Below, piece by piece: positions 1 to 6,674 of a DNA stretch of 7,774 nucleotides. Position 1 is the stretch's first letter. Each line of letters opens with the position of its first letter. Origin of the DNA: an uncultured Chlorobiaceae bacterium (GTDB lineage Bacteria > Bacteroidota > Chlorobiia > Chlorobiales > Chlorobiaceae); assembly GCA_903929845.1 (NCBI GenBank), contig CAIYWF010000099.1, forward strand, positions 1 through 7,774. The letters run 5' to 3'. The notes under the pieces are model-generated. The model did no database searches, was not told the DNA's origin, and saw only the letters and a program-made list of their open reading frames with translations. A program made the position numbers and the translations under genes.

Positions 1-1912
1 TGGTTCTGGTATGGCTTGCGGCAGGTAGTTCTGGTGCCAAAGAAGAGGATAAAATCGTCGAGAAATCCAGCGTTGCACCATCAGAAACAATAACCGCCTG
101 CTCTATCAGGTGAGCAAGTTCCCGAATATTGCCCTTCCACTGACGCCCAACCAGGCGATTCATGTCGCTCTCACGGAAAGAACGAAGAGGCTTGCCGAAC
201 TCCTTTGAAAACTTTGCCGCAAAATGGGCGGCGAGCATGGTGATGTCTTCACGGCGTTCACTGAGCGGCGGAATAGCAAGAGGGAAGACGTTGAGTCGGA
301 AAAAGAGATCCTCACGAAAGCGCCCCTCGGCAACCTCACGGACAAGATCGCGGTTCGTCGCAGCAATGACACGGACATCAACCTTGATCACCTGTTTTCC
401 ACCAAGCCGTTCAAGCTCACGCTCCTGAAGCACCCGCAGCAGCTTCGCCTGCAACTCAAGCGGAAGCTCACCGATTTCATCCAGAAAAATAGTCCCCCCT
501 TCAGCCAGTTCAAACTTGCCAATCCTCCGTTCTGTGGCACCCGTAAAACTCCCTTTTTCGTGCCCGAAAAGCTCTGATTCGATAAGTGGAGCTGGCAGGG
601 TTGCACAGTTGATCTTGATCAACGCTCGCTTGCTGCGGGCGGAAAGATTGTGCAGGGCACGGGCAAACAGCTCCTTGCCTGTCCCGGTTTCACCTTGAAT
701 CAGCACCGTCGCATCAGTAGGGGCAACCTGGCTGACCCTGCGCAAGACCGCCAAAAGGGAAGTACTTTGACCGATAATCTCTTCAAAATTATGCACCGCA
801 TTGATCTCTTCAATAAGAGAGGTACGCTCACCCTCAAGTTTTCGGCGTAACTCATCAATCTCCTCAAAAGCAAGAAAGTTCTGCAGGGCCAGAGAGAGCT
901 GGGGCACAATCAGGCCTACCGTCACCTGGTCATGCTCTTCAAACGACCGGGAGGTATCGGAAACAATCAATCCGGCACGACTGCCCGGCGTATCCCAGAG
1001 TGGAACCGTCAGCAGGGAACAGATGCCGAATTTTTCCCTGACGTGTGCCAGAATTCGGTACTCCCGGCAAAGCTGGACAAACGCTTCACCACCAAAACAA
1101 CCTGGATTGGTAATGAGTGAAAAACTCTCCCGGGCAATCTCCTCAAAATCCTCAATATCAAGCGCCGGCTGCGATGAGACCGGAACAAAACCCCCACCAT
1201 GTTCACGCATGAAATTGTCGTAAAGACGATAGGCTCCATCCGCGCCCATCACGCGGATACCAAGAAAGGTACAAGGCACAAGTTTTTCAATCTGCTCGCA
1301 AACCGCCAGGAGCATCCTGTTGCGATCCTTGATGGTAAGCAAAGCATTGTTGACTGCAAGCTGCATGGCCGTCTGCGCTTCACGCTGCCGAAGCTCCTCA
1401 TAAGCGAGCGCATTACTGACCGCCACGGCGACAGGCGATGAAAGAGTTGCCAGAAGCTCTTTATCGCTCTCAGCCCACTCTTTTTCATCCTTCGACACAA
1501 AACAGAGAAACCCGATCACCTTGCCTCCGGTTCGCAGCGGAGAAAGAGCTACCTGCCGCATACCCAGATCGTACAGTATCTGTGGCAGAAGAACATCAGC
1601 GGAATAACGCTCAAGCGACTCCTCGATACTGATCACTGAAACCGAGAGATCGGCAAGATGCGGCTCAATCCACGAACCGGCAATCAACTTCTTTTTGCGA
1701 TCAAAGCTCTCTGGAAGCTGAAAACGGAGCATTTCAAAAAAAACGTTGCTGTAGCGCCTCTCTTTGTCAAAGGTGATAATGGCTGCGGAATCAAACTCAA
1801 AAACAAGGCGCAGCTTGTCCGTAACCGTCCGGAAAAGCTCCTGGGGGTCATGGATAGAGCCAACAGCATTGCTGATGTACTGCATCAATTTTTGGGCCTC
1901 ACTGACAACCAT
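1..1912 (-). CDS. FhlA-type sigma-54-dependent transcriptional activator (GAF-GAF-AAA+), 3' end outside the window
   Basis: I translated the minus strand from ATG at 1912 to the window edge: 637 codons with no stop. Residues about 20-170 and 188-347 look like two GAF ligand-sensing domains, followed by a charged helical linker (about 347-375). The AAA+ sigma-54-interaction domain starts near 377 (EEIIGQS). It has Walker A GETGTGKE (407-414), a sigma-54 contact loop reading GSFTGA (454-459, usually GAFTGA), Walker B FLDE with D478-E479, an ATNRDL sensor segment near 517-523 and WKGNIREL further on. There is no receiver domain, so control by ligand rather than phosphorylation is expected. The order matches E. 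coli FhlA (about 690 aa); the missing end should be the Fis-type helix-turn-helix. An in-frame TAA directly precedes the ATG, which fixes the upstream limit; AAGGA lies 11 nt before the ATG, and Met10 is an alternative without a Shine-Dalgarno. The divergent orientation next to a sigma-54 promoter suggests it controls the efflux operon. The ligand is unknown. Confidence 0.93.
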   Translation of the reverse strand, partial: MVVSEAQKLMQYISNAVGSIHDPQELFRTVTDKLRLVFEFDSAAIITFDKERRYSNVFFEMLRFQLPESFDRKKKLIAGSWIEPHLADLSVSVISIEESLERYSADVLLPQILYDLGMRQVALSPLRTGGKVIGFLCFVSKDEKEWAESDKELLATLSSPVAVAVSNALAYEELRQREAQTAMQLAVNNALLTIKDRNRMLLAVCEQIEKLVPCTFLGIRVMGADGAYRLYDNFMREHGGGFVPVSSQPALDIEDFEEIARESFSLITNPGCFGGEAFVQLCREYRILAHVREKFGICSLLTVPLWDTPGSRAGLIVSDTSRSFEEHDQVTVGLIVPQLSLALQNFLAFEEIDELRRKLEGERTSLIEEINAVHNFEEIIGQSTSLLAVLRRVSQVAPTDATVLIQGETGTGKELFARALHNLSARSKRALIKINCATLPAPLIESELFGHEKGSFTGATERRIGKFELAEGGTIFLDEIGELPLELQAKLLRVLQERELERLGGKQVIKVDVRVIAATNRDLVREVAEGRFREDLFFRLNVFPLAIPPLSERREDITMLAAHFAAKFSKEFGKPLRSFRESDMNRLVGRQWKGNIRELAHLIEQAVIVSDGATLDFSTILSSSLAPELPAASHTRT

Positions 1913-1925
1913 TTATGTCATATTC

Positions 1926-1937
1926 CTTAATATTAAG
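1926..1937. promoter_or_regulatory. Perfect 12-bp palindrome, candidate operator/upstream activator site
   Basis: CTTAATATTAAG equals its own reverse complement. Its centre (1931.5) is about 110 bp upstream of the start site predicted for the sigma-54 promoter, a typical place for an enhancer bound by a sigma-54 activator. It also covers part of the regulator's AAGGA and its predicted transcription start, so the same site could give autoregulation. It is AT-rich, so chance occurrence is possible. Binding is inferred, not shown. Confidence 0.4.
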
Positions 1938-1942
1938 AACAC

Positions 1943-1948
1943 ATTATA
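1943..1948 (-). promoter_or_regulatory. Putative -10 element of the regulator gene
   Basis: The minus strand reads TATAAT here, 30 bases upstream of the regulator ATG, so transcription would begin near 1936. The best -35 at an 18-nt spacing is TTCCTA, only 3 of 6 matches to TTGACA, so a weak sigma-70-type promoter or one needing an activator is likely. The surrounding sequence is AT-rich, which makes a chance TATAAT more probable. Confidence 0.4.
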
Positions 1949-1961
1949 AAGAAAATTCTGA

Positions 1962-1978
1962 TTTTTTAGGAAAAAAAA
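1962..1978. other. Opposed T-tract/A-tract, possible intrinsic bend
   Basis: Six T, then AGG, then eight A, lying between the palindrome and the -24/-12 promoter (about -80 to -64). Sigma-54 activation needs DNA looping, commonly helped by IHF or by intrinsic curvature. I see no IHF consensus (WATCAANNNNTTR) here, so these tracts could supply the bend. It is not a terminator: the would-be stem is only A-T pairs. Confidence 0.3.
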
Positions 1979-1986
1979 TAGATAAA

Positions 1987-2001
1987 ACCCATGAATACCC
2001 A
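1987..2001. repeat. Direct repeat ACCCA x2, one helical turn apart
   Basis: ACCCA occurs at 1987-1991 and again at 1997-2001, with starts 10 bp apart, so both face the same side of the helix. It lies about 15 bp upstream of the -24 element. Five-base repeats occur easily by chance, and no protein can be named. Confidence 0.2.
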
Positions 2002-2015
2002 ACATTTTCACGCTC

Positions 2016-2031
2016 TGGCATAAGAATTGCT
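2016..2031 (+). promoter_or_regulatory. Sigma-54 (-24/-12) promoter of the efflux operon
   Basis: TGGCATAAGAATTGCT matches the RpoN consensus TGGCAC-N5-TTGCW except for T in place of C at the sixth base. The essential GG (2017-2018) and GC (2029-2030) are separated by exactly 10 bases. With GC at -13/-12, transcription should begin near 2042, giving a leader of about 30 nt before the TolC-family start. A gene for a sigma-54 activator lies divergently next door, which strongly supports the call. Confidence 0.85.
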
Positions 2032-2052
2032 ATACTAATGCATCGGGTATAA

Positions 2053-2056
2053 AGGA
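2053..2056 (+). promoter_or_regulatory. Weak/distant ribosome binding site of the TolC-family gene
   Basis: AGGA is the only purine-rich match upstream of ATG 2072, but 15 nt separate it from the start, longer than the usual 5-9. No alternative in-frame start lies between, and the signal peptide begins right at this ATG, so the start stands. Initiation may be inefficient or assisted by leader structure. Confidence 0.35.
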
Positions 2057-2071
2057 ACAAACCATAGCTCC

Positions 2072-3394
2072 ATGAGAAAAAAGAGTACAATCAAGAGAAC
2101 GGCCAGTATCGCGGCAACGGCACTGCTGCTTGCGTGGCCATGGCAAGTCAGCGTTGCCGAAACAGCGCTCACCCTTGAAACAGCAATCCATCTTGTCCGC
2201 GAAAACAATCCTGCACTGAAAGCTGCGGCTGAAGAGATGAGTGCTGCTGAGGCAAGAGTCACCCGGAGCAGAAGTGCATATTTCCCCCAGATCACGGCCA
2301 GTGCCGGGTATACCTGGCTTGATCCCGTCTCCGAAATGAGTATTGGAGGGGGGCCTCTGATTCAGTTCATGCCTCATGACAACTACGACGCCAAAGTAAC
2401 CGCACGGGCAACCCTGCTCGATTTCGGAAAACGGGGCAACAATGTCGATCTTGCACTGACAGGGAAAAAAACGGCGGAACACTCGCTGGAACTGGCTCGC
2501 CGGGAACTCTCCTGGCAGACCGTGCAGCTCTTTTACGGCATTCTGTTTCTCCATGAAAATCTCCATGTAGAAGAAAAACAGATTGCTGCACTCAATAAAG
2601 CCCTGGAGTACACGACAAAACGATACCAAGCTGGTGCTGCAACCCCGTTTGATCTTTTTTCAACGAAAGTTCGCATCGCGGCGGCACGCAACAGGACCCT
2701 TGATTTGGAGCATGAACTTCGTCGCAGTGAATTAACCCTGCGCCGACTGACAGGCATGGCAGAAAATGCACCGCTGACGCTCCAGGGATCGTTTGCTGTT
2801 TCCCAAACAAGTGGCCGTGCAGAGTCCGGACTTGTCGCTCAGGCTCTGGAGCAGCGCCTCGAGCTGCAACTTTCCAAAGAGAATGAAACAGCGGCAAAAT
2901 TGCATCGTTCACTTGCCGCAAAAGAGGGAATGCCCGTCGTTACGGGAAGTATCTCATACGGCACCACCAATGGTTACCAACCTGATATTCATGAAATGCG
3001 CAACAACGTTTCCGGAAACCTGCATCTGGAGATTCCGATCTTTACCGGTTTTCGTACCAGCGCTGAACGGCAGGAAAGTGCCGCCCAGCTCCGTGCCGCA
3101 ACCCAGCGAAGGCTAGATACCGAACAGCAGGTGAAAACCGATGTCGCAGAAACGCTCCACGCTCTCCATACCGCTTCGGAAAAGATGACGACGACTGAAG
3201 TACAGGTACAACAGGCTGAGCTGGCCGCAAAGCATGCAAGGGCCCGATACGAAAACGGCATGGCCACTGCGCTTGATCTGCTTGATACTGAGGCCTCCCT
3301 CTCCCAGGCAGAACTTGCCAGGCTGCAGGCAGCTTATGCTTATGTCCTGAATAACTATACCCTGAAACGAGTAACCGGGGAAATCTTCTGGTAA
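2072..3394 (+). CDS. TolC-family outer-membrane efflux protein
   Basis: This 440-aa protein should form the trimeric outer-membrane channel and periplasmic tunnel of a three-part efflux pump. Residues 1-29 form a signal peptide: basic MRKKSTIKR, a hydrophobic core, and a likely cut at SVA|E. No lipobox cysteine follows and the mature protein has no cysteine, so it is not a lipoprotein like OprM. The two-fold internal repeat typical of the family is visible: a YFPQI strand start near 70 and again near 287, and a helical repeat ending in LRRLTG (about 180-228) mirrored by LKRVTG (about 388-436), each with a YxxGxAT(P/A)xDLL/F-type turn. Length is normal. It is first in the operon, directly behind the sigma-54 promoter, and ends 1 nt before the Usp gene. 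The substrate cannot be read from this subunit. Confidence 0.93.
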   Translation: MRKKSTIKRTASIAATALLLAWPWQVSVAETALTLETAIHLVRENNPALKAAAEEMSAAEARVTRSRSAYFPQITASAGYTWLDPVSEMSIGGGPLIQFMPHDNYDAKVTARATLLDFGKRGNNVDLALTGKKTAEHSLELARRELSWQTVQLFYGILFLHENLHVEEKQIAALNKALEYTTKRYQAGAATPFDLFSTKVRIAAARNRTLDLEHELRRSELTLRRLTGMAENAPLTLQGSFAVSQTSGRAESGLVAQALEQRLELQLSKENETAAKLHRSLAAKEGMPVVTGSISYGTTNGYQPDIHEMRNNVSGNLHLEIPIFTGFRTSAERQESAAQLRAATQRRLDTEQQVKTDVAETLHALHTASEKMTTTEVQVQQAELAAKHARARYENGMATALDLLDTEASLSQAELARLQAAYAYVLNNYTLKRVTGEIFW

Positions 3395-3395
3395 A

Positions 3396-3827
3396 ATGGA
3401 ACTCCCACTGAAAAAAATTATCTGCGCTGTGGATTTTTCCGCAGCATCCGATGCCGTCGTTCGATATGCTGCCGCACTGCACTGTTACGGCGCAGAACTC
3501 ATGGTACTCTATGTCGTGCCTGGAACAAAGAGTGAGGATGGTATGCTCAGAAAACACCTGCATGAATTCTCGCGTTACAGTGATATGCTTTCCGGCAACA
3601 AAGTCCGCGCCCTCTTTACGGTTCAGCACGGTGAACCTGCGGCCGCCATTCTCAACTATGCAAGAGAGCACCATGCTGATATGATCATTCTTGGTTCTCA
3701 CGGCAACACCGCCATAGCCCGTCTGCTGATGGGAAGCACTGCTGAATCAGTCATGCGCCATGCTTCGTGCCCCGTCGTCATTCTGAAAACACCTGATAAC
3801 AACAACAAAGACCATGGAACAACCTGA
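3396..3827 (+). CDS. Universal stress protein (UspA family), single domain
   Basis: This 143-aa cytoplasmic protein has the Usp alpha/beta fold. It starts with KKIICAVDFS, including the conserved Asp13, and ends with the nucleotide-binding signature G100-x2-G103-x9-G113-S114 followed by the usual SCPVVILK strand. Having the full G-2X-G-9X-G(S/T) motif, it belongs to the ATP-binding group rather than the non-binding UspA group. It begins one base after the TolC-family stop and overlaps the adaptor gene by 14 nt, so it is translated as part of the efflux operon. No good Shine-Dalgarno is visible, so coupling to the upstream gene is likely. Usp proteins are linked to survival under starvation, oxidative or respiratory stress. 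Here it may sense ATP or stress and tune the pump, but that role is inference. Confidence 0.92.
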   Translation: MELPLKKIICAVDFSAASDAVVRYAAALHCYGAELMVLYVVPGTKSEDGMLRKHLHEFSRYSDMLSGNKVRALFTVQHGEPAAAILNYAREHHADMIILGSHGNTAIARLLMGSTAESVMRHASCPVVILKTPDNNNKDHGTT

Positions 3828-4854
3828 ATCAAATAAAATGGCTGAAAACACTCCTTCCGGAAAAGAAGCGGAAAGACCATCGAACCCGCTGCGTATCGTA
3901 ATTATCGGCGTTCTCCTTGCCTTCGCCCTGATTTGGGGAGGCAGCAGGCTTTACCACTCGTTCCTCTACGTTGAAACAGACAACGCCCAGATAGAAGGGG
4001 ATATTTACTCGGTCATTTCGCGGGTTCCCGGGAAAGTAGAGGAGGTACTGGCAAGTGATAACCTGCGGGTTAAAAAGGGCGATACTCTGATACGGCTTGA
4101 CGCAAACGATTATGAAGTACGCCGGGATATTGCCGCTGCAGCTTTACTAAGCGCACAAGCGGCTGTAAAAGCTACGACCGAGCAGGCCAACGCAGCAAAA
4201 GCTGGAACCAATGCCGCAGAAGCAACAAACCGGAAACTGCAGGCCGATCTTCGCCGCAACAAAAATCTCCGAGGGCAAGACGTAATTTCCCAAGCGGAGT
4301 TTGATGGTGTCAATGCAGGCGCACAGGCGGCCTCTGCCCAATATGCCGCTGCAGGGAATCAATATGAGGCATCGCTTGCCGAGATCCCTTTAAAAATGGC
4401 TGAAGTAAAAAAACGTGAAGCCGAGTTGCGTGAAGCTGAACTACAGTTGTCGTACACAACCATTACCGCCCCTGCCTCCGGCCAGGTTTCTAAAAAGAAT
4501 GTGCAGCCAGGCCAGTATGTCGCCCCCGGCCAACAGCTTATTGCCCTGGTCGGTAGCAAGGATCTCTGGATTGTCGCAAATTTCAAAGAGACCCAGCTTG
4601 ATAAAATAGCTCCCGGACTGCCAGTCATTATCAAGGTGGACGCCTACCCCGATAAAGAGTTCAAGGGCAAGGTGGAATCGCTCTCATCCGGCACCGGCGC
4701 AAAATTTGCACTGCTCCCGCCCGACAACGCCAGCGGCAACTTTGTGAAAGTGACACAGCGTGTTCCAGTAAAAATCATCTTTACCGACAAGCCAGACACC
4801 CATTACCCACTTGCCGCAGGTATGAACGTCGTAGTCGAAGTAAAGGTAAAATAA
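3814..4854 (+). CDS. HlyD/EmrA-type membrane fusion protein (periplasmic adaptor)
   Basis: This 346-aa adaptor should join the inner-membrane pump to the TolC-family channel. A short cytoplasmic N-terminus precedes one membrane anchor (about 27-47). Then come the EmrA hallmark ETDNAQIEGD (54-63), the first lipoyl half (about 65-100), an Ala/Gln/Glu-rich coiled-coil hairpin (about 103-213), the second lipoyl half with TTITAPASGQV (215-225) and QPGQYV, and a beta-barrel with LWIVANFKETQL and the LLPPDNASGNFVKV segment seen in EmrA proteins. There is no lipobox, so it is anchored by the helix, as in EmrA. It overlaps the Usp gene by 14 nt. ATG 3838 (residue 9) is an alternative start that would remove the overlap; neither has a clear Shine-Dalgarno. 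Pairing with a DHA2 antiporter immediately downstream supports an EmrAB-type complex. Confidence 0.94.
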   Translation: MEQPESNKMAENTPSGKEAERPSNPLRIVIIGVLLAFALIWGGSRLYHSFLYVETDNAQIEGDIYSVISRVPGKVEEVLASDNLRVKKGDTLIRLDANDYEVRRDIAAAALLSAQAAVKATTEQANAAKAGTNAAEATNRKLQADLRRNKNLRGQDVISQAEFDGVNAGAQAASAQYAAAGNQYEASLAEIPLKMAEVKKREAELREAELQLSYTTITAPASGQVSKKNVQPGQYVAPGQQLIALVGSKDLWIVANFKETQLDKIAPGLPVIIKVDAYPDKEFKGKVESLSSGTGAKFALLPPDNASGNFVKVTQRVPVKIIFTDKPDTHYPLAAGMNVVVEVKVK

Positions 4855-4874
4855 ACACCAAGATCAACAAACGC

Positions 4875-6494
4875 ATGGCCCAGTCACAACAACAGAACGG
4901 TACCACAGTAGCCGCAATGCTGCCTAATCCTGCGCAGACCTACGATACCGGGTTTCGGAAAATCATCATCACCCTGACGGTCATTGTCTCGGCGATGCTT
5001 GAGCTGATCGACACGACCATTGTGAACGTTGCCATTACCCAAATAAGCGGCAACCTTGGCGCCAGCATTGATGATGTTGCATGGGTAGTCACCAGCTATG
5101 CCATTGCGAATGTCATTGTGATTCCTCTTTCCGGATTTCTCGGCAACCTGCTTGGACGCAGAAACTACTATATCGGCTCCATTCTGCTTTTTACCGTTGC
5201 ATCGCTTTTTTGCGGCATGGCTACCGACATCTGGGCACTGGTCTTTTTCCGATTTCTGCAGGGTATCGGTGGGGGAGCGCTCCTGCCAACATCTCCGGCA
5301 ATCCTCTATGAAACCTACAGGCCCGAAGAGCGCGGCAAGGCAACCGGCATTTTTTCGATGGGACTGGTACTTGGCCCAACCATAGGCCCGCTGCTCGGCG
5401 GATACCTTGTGGACTACTTCTCCTGGGAGTGGTGCTTTTTTGTCAATATCCCGATCGGGCTTCTGGCGGCATGGTCCTCTTTCACCTTCCTCAGGGAACC
5501 AAAGTTAAAGCACTCGGTTTCAAAAATTGACTGGACTGGCATCGGGTTGCTGGCGGTCGGCATTGGCTCACTTCAATTCATTCTGGAACGGGGAGAATCA
5601 AAAGACTGGTTTGAAACTCCATACATTACCTGGTTCACCATCATCGCAATACTGTCACTCATCGCCTTTGTCTGGTGGGAACTCCACACTGAAGAACCAG
5701 CCGTTGACCTGCGCGTGCTCGCCCGAAGCCACAACCTGCCCATAGCAGCGATACTCACCTTTGTTGTGGGGTTCGGCCTCTACGGGTCACTCTTCGTCTT
5801 TCCTGTCTTTGTGCAGCGGCTGCTTGGATTTACTGCTTTACTGACCGGGCTGGTGCTCTTTCCCAGCGCCATGGTAACCGGTATTATCTCCATGCCGCTT
5901 GGCATAGCAATGCAAAAAGGTGTCTCACCCAAAAAGCTGATGGCCATTGGTATGGTCGCATTCATTATCTTCTGTTGGTCACTTGGCCAGCAAACCATGC
6001 AGTCCGGGGCTTCAGACTTTTTCTGGATACTGCTCCTTCGTGGCTTAGCTCTCGGATTTATCTTTATTCCTGTCACCATGCTTGCTGTATCAGGACTGCA
6101 TGGCAGAGACATAGGGCAGGCTACGGGGCTCAACAACATGGTGCGCCAGCTTGGCGGCTCATTCGGCATAGCGCTTATCAACACCTATATCGTCAAACGG
6201 GTAGGAGAACACCGGGTGGAGCTGCTCAGCCATCTCTCGCCTTACGACCCGGCAGCCGTTGCAAGGCTTGATGCCATAAAGCAGACTTCCACCATGAAAA
6301 GCGGCCTTTCGCCCGGTGGTGCAGAGCTGGCTGCATTGAACTCACTTGAAGGCACACTGACCGTTCAAAGCCACCATCTTGCCTACATGGATGCCTTTAT
6401 GCTTGTTGCACTGCTGTTTGCAATTGCCTTGCCGCTGCTCTTCTTTATCAAGATAAAAAAAGAGGAGAAGGCTGATTTGTCGGCGGCGCATTAA
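4875..6494 (+). CDS. EmrB/QacA-type DHA2 drug:H+ antiporter (MFS, 14 TM)
   Basis: This 539-aa inner-membrane pump uses the proton gradient to expel compounds. Length and hydrophobic pattern fit the 14-helix DHA2 group. Visible family motifs: ELIDTTIVNVAI in TM1 (motif D1, 43-54), GFLGNLLGRRNYY after TM2 (motif A, 87-99), FFRFLQGIGGG (124-134), the antiporter motif C GLVLGPTIGPLLGG in TM5 (163-176) and WCFFVNIPIG (186-195). A long hydrophilic loop (about 441-500) precedes the last helix, as in EmrB, and the C-terminus is short and charged. It starts 20 nt after the adaptor gene without an evident Shine-Dalgarno. Met15 is a less likely alternative start. Family members export hydrophobic uncouplers, antibiotics, bile salts or dyes; the substrate here is unknown. 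It is probably the last gene of the operon. Confidence 0.94.
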   Translation: MAQSQQQNGTTVAAMLPNPAQTYDTGFRKIIITLTVIVSAMLELIDTTIVNVAITQISGNLGASIDDVAWVVTSYAIANVIVIPLSGFLGNLLGRRNYYIGSILLFTVASLFCGMATDIWALVFFRFLQGIGGGALLPTSPAILYETYRPEERGKATGIFSMGLVLGPTIGPLLGGYLVDYFSWEWCFFVNIPIGLLAAWSSFTFLREPKLKHSVSKIDWTGIGLLAVGIGSLQFILERGESKDWFETPYITWFTIIAILSLIAFVWWELHTEEPAVDLRVLARSHNLPIAAILTFVVGFGLYGSLFVFPVFVQRLLGFTALLTGLVLFPSAMVTGIISMPLGIAMQKGVSPKKLMAIGMVAFIIFCWSLGQQTMQSGASDFFWILLLRGLALGFIFIPVTMLAVSGLHGRDIGQATGLNNMVRQLGGSFGIALINTYIVKRVGEHRVELLSHLSPYDPAAVARLDAIKQTSTMKSGLSPGGAELAALNSLEGTLTVQSHHLAYMDAFMLVALLFAIALPLLFFIKIKKEEKADLSAAH

Positions 6495-6526
6495 CATTAT
6501 CGTATAAGTCGCCAAAAGCGCCCCTG

Positions 6527-6542
6527 CAGTTCTTCAGAACTG
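6527..6542. repeat. Inverted repeat CAGTTCT-TC-AGAACTG
   Basis: Two perfect 7-base arms separated by TC, 32 nt after the antiporter stop. In RNA it would form a 6-bp stem with a TTCA loop. No U-run follows, so it is not a standard intrinsic terminator; it could mark a 3' end by RNase protection or be an operator for the downstream gene. Confidence 0.4.
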
Positions 6543-6555
6543 AACTTGCTATACT
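6536..6555 (+). promoter_or_regulatory. Degenerate promoter-like element (TTGCTATACT copy)
   Basis: TTGCTATACT (6546-6555) is identical over 10 bases to the -12 region of the efflux promoter (2027-2036). At the place of the -24 GG there is AG (6536-6537), so as a sigma-54 promoter it is defective. TATACT (6550-6555) could instead be a sigma-70 -10 box, but no -35 fits at 16-18 nt. It is offered only as the best promoter candidate in the 6495-6674 spacer. Confidence 0.2.
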
Positions 6556-6592
6556 TTCGTTGAAAGTGTGAAAAGTCATATCTTCAGGCCGT

Positions 6593-6619
6593 GGGTTTTA
6601 CCCCAGGAGAAACGGGGGT
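6593..6619 (+). other. Alternative hairpins in the leader of the Rieske-flavodoxin gene
   Basis: CCCC at 6601-6604 can pair either with GGG at 6593-6595 (loop TTTTA) or, as ACCCC (6600-6604), with GGGGT (6615-6619). The two pairings exclude each other. Stems are short and no terminator U-run follows, so regulation by switching is only a possibility. Otherwise the 180-nt spacer 6495-6674 shows no ORF of substance and no tRNA. Confidence 0.2.
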
Positions 6620-6663
6620 TCCAATTCAAAAATCATCAGTATAGGCGGATCCATCTAATTATC

Positions 6664-6670
6664 AGGAGGT
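6664..6670 (+). promoter_or_regulatory. Strong Shine-Dalgarno AGGAGGT
   Basis: AGGAGG ends 5 nt before ATG 6675, the ideal arrangement, and fixes this start. It is the only canonical Shine-Dalgarno in the window; the efflux genes have poor ones, so this gene is probably translated independently and well. Confidence 0.85.
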
Positions 6671-6674
6671 ACCG

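Noticed and set aside
162..1223. Several plus-strand open frames of 60-140 codons
   Set aside because: They are shadows of the minus-strand sigma-54 activator, whose Walker A, Walker B and GSFTGA motifs are in continuous frame.
2030..2629. 199-codon open frame on the minus strand
   Set aside because: It lies antisense to the well-supported TolC-family gene, across its promoter, and its translation shows no recognisable family features.
3042..3701. 219-codon open frame on the minus strand
   Set aside because: It spans the TolC/Usp junction on the opposite strand; both plus-strand genes have clear family motifs.
5780..6184. 134-codon open frame on the minus strand
   Set aside because: It is antisense to the transmembrane part of the DHA2 antiporter and has no Shine-Dalgarno or recognisable motif.
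6527..6555. Intrinsic terminator for the efflux operon
   Set aside because: The hairpin is real, but AACTTGCT follows instead of a T-run, so I list it only as an inverted repeat.
6585..6625. IS200/IS605-type end hairpin
   Set aside because: CCGTGGGTTTTACCCC recalls such ends, but the stem is only partly complementary and no tnpA or tnpB is nearby; too weak to call a mobile element.
6614..6627. tRNA T-arm-like string GGGGGTTCCAATTC
   Set aside because: No matching 3' stem half, acceptor stem or anticodon arm is present.
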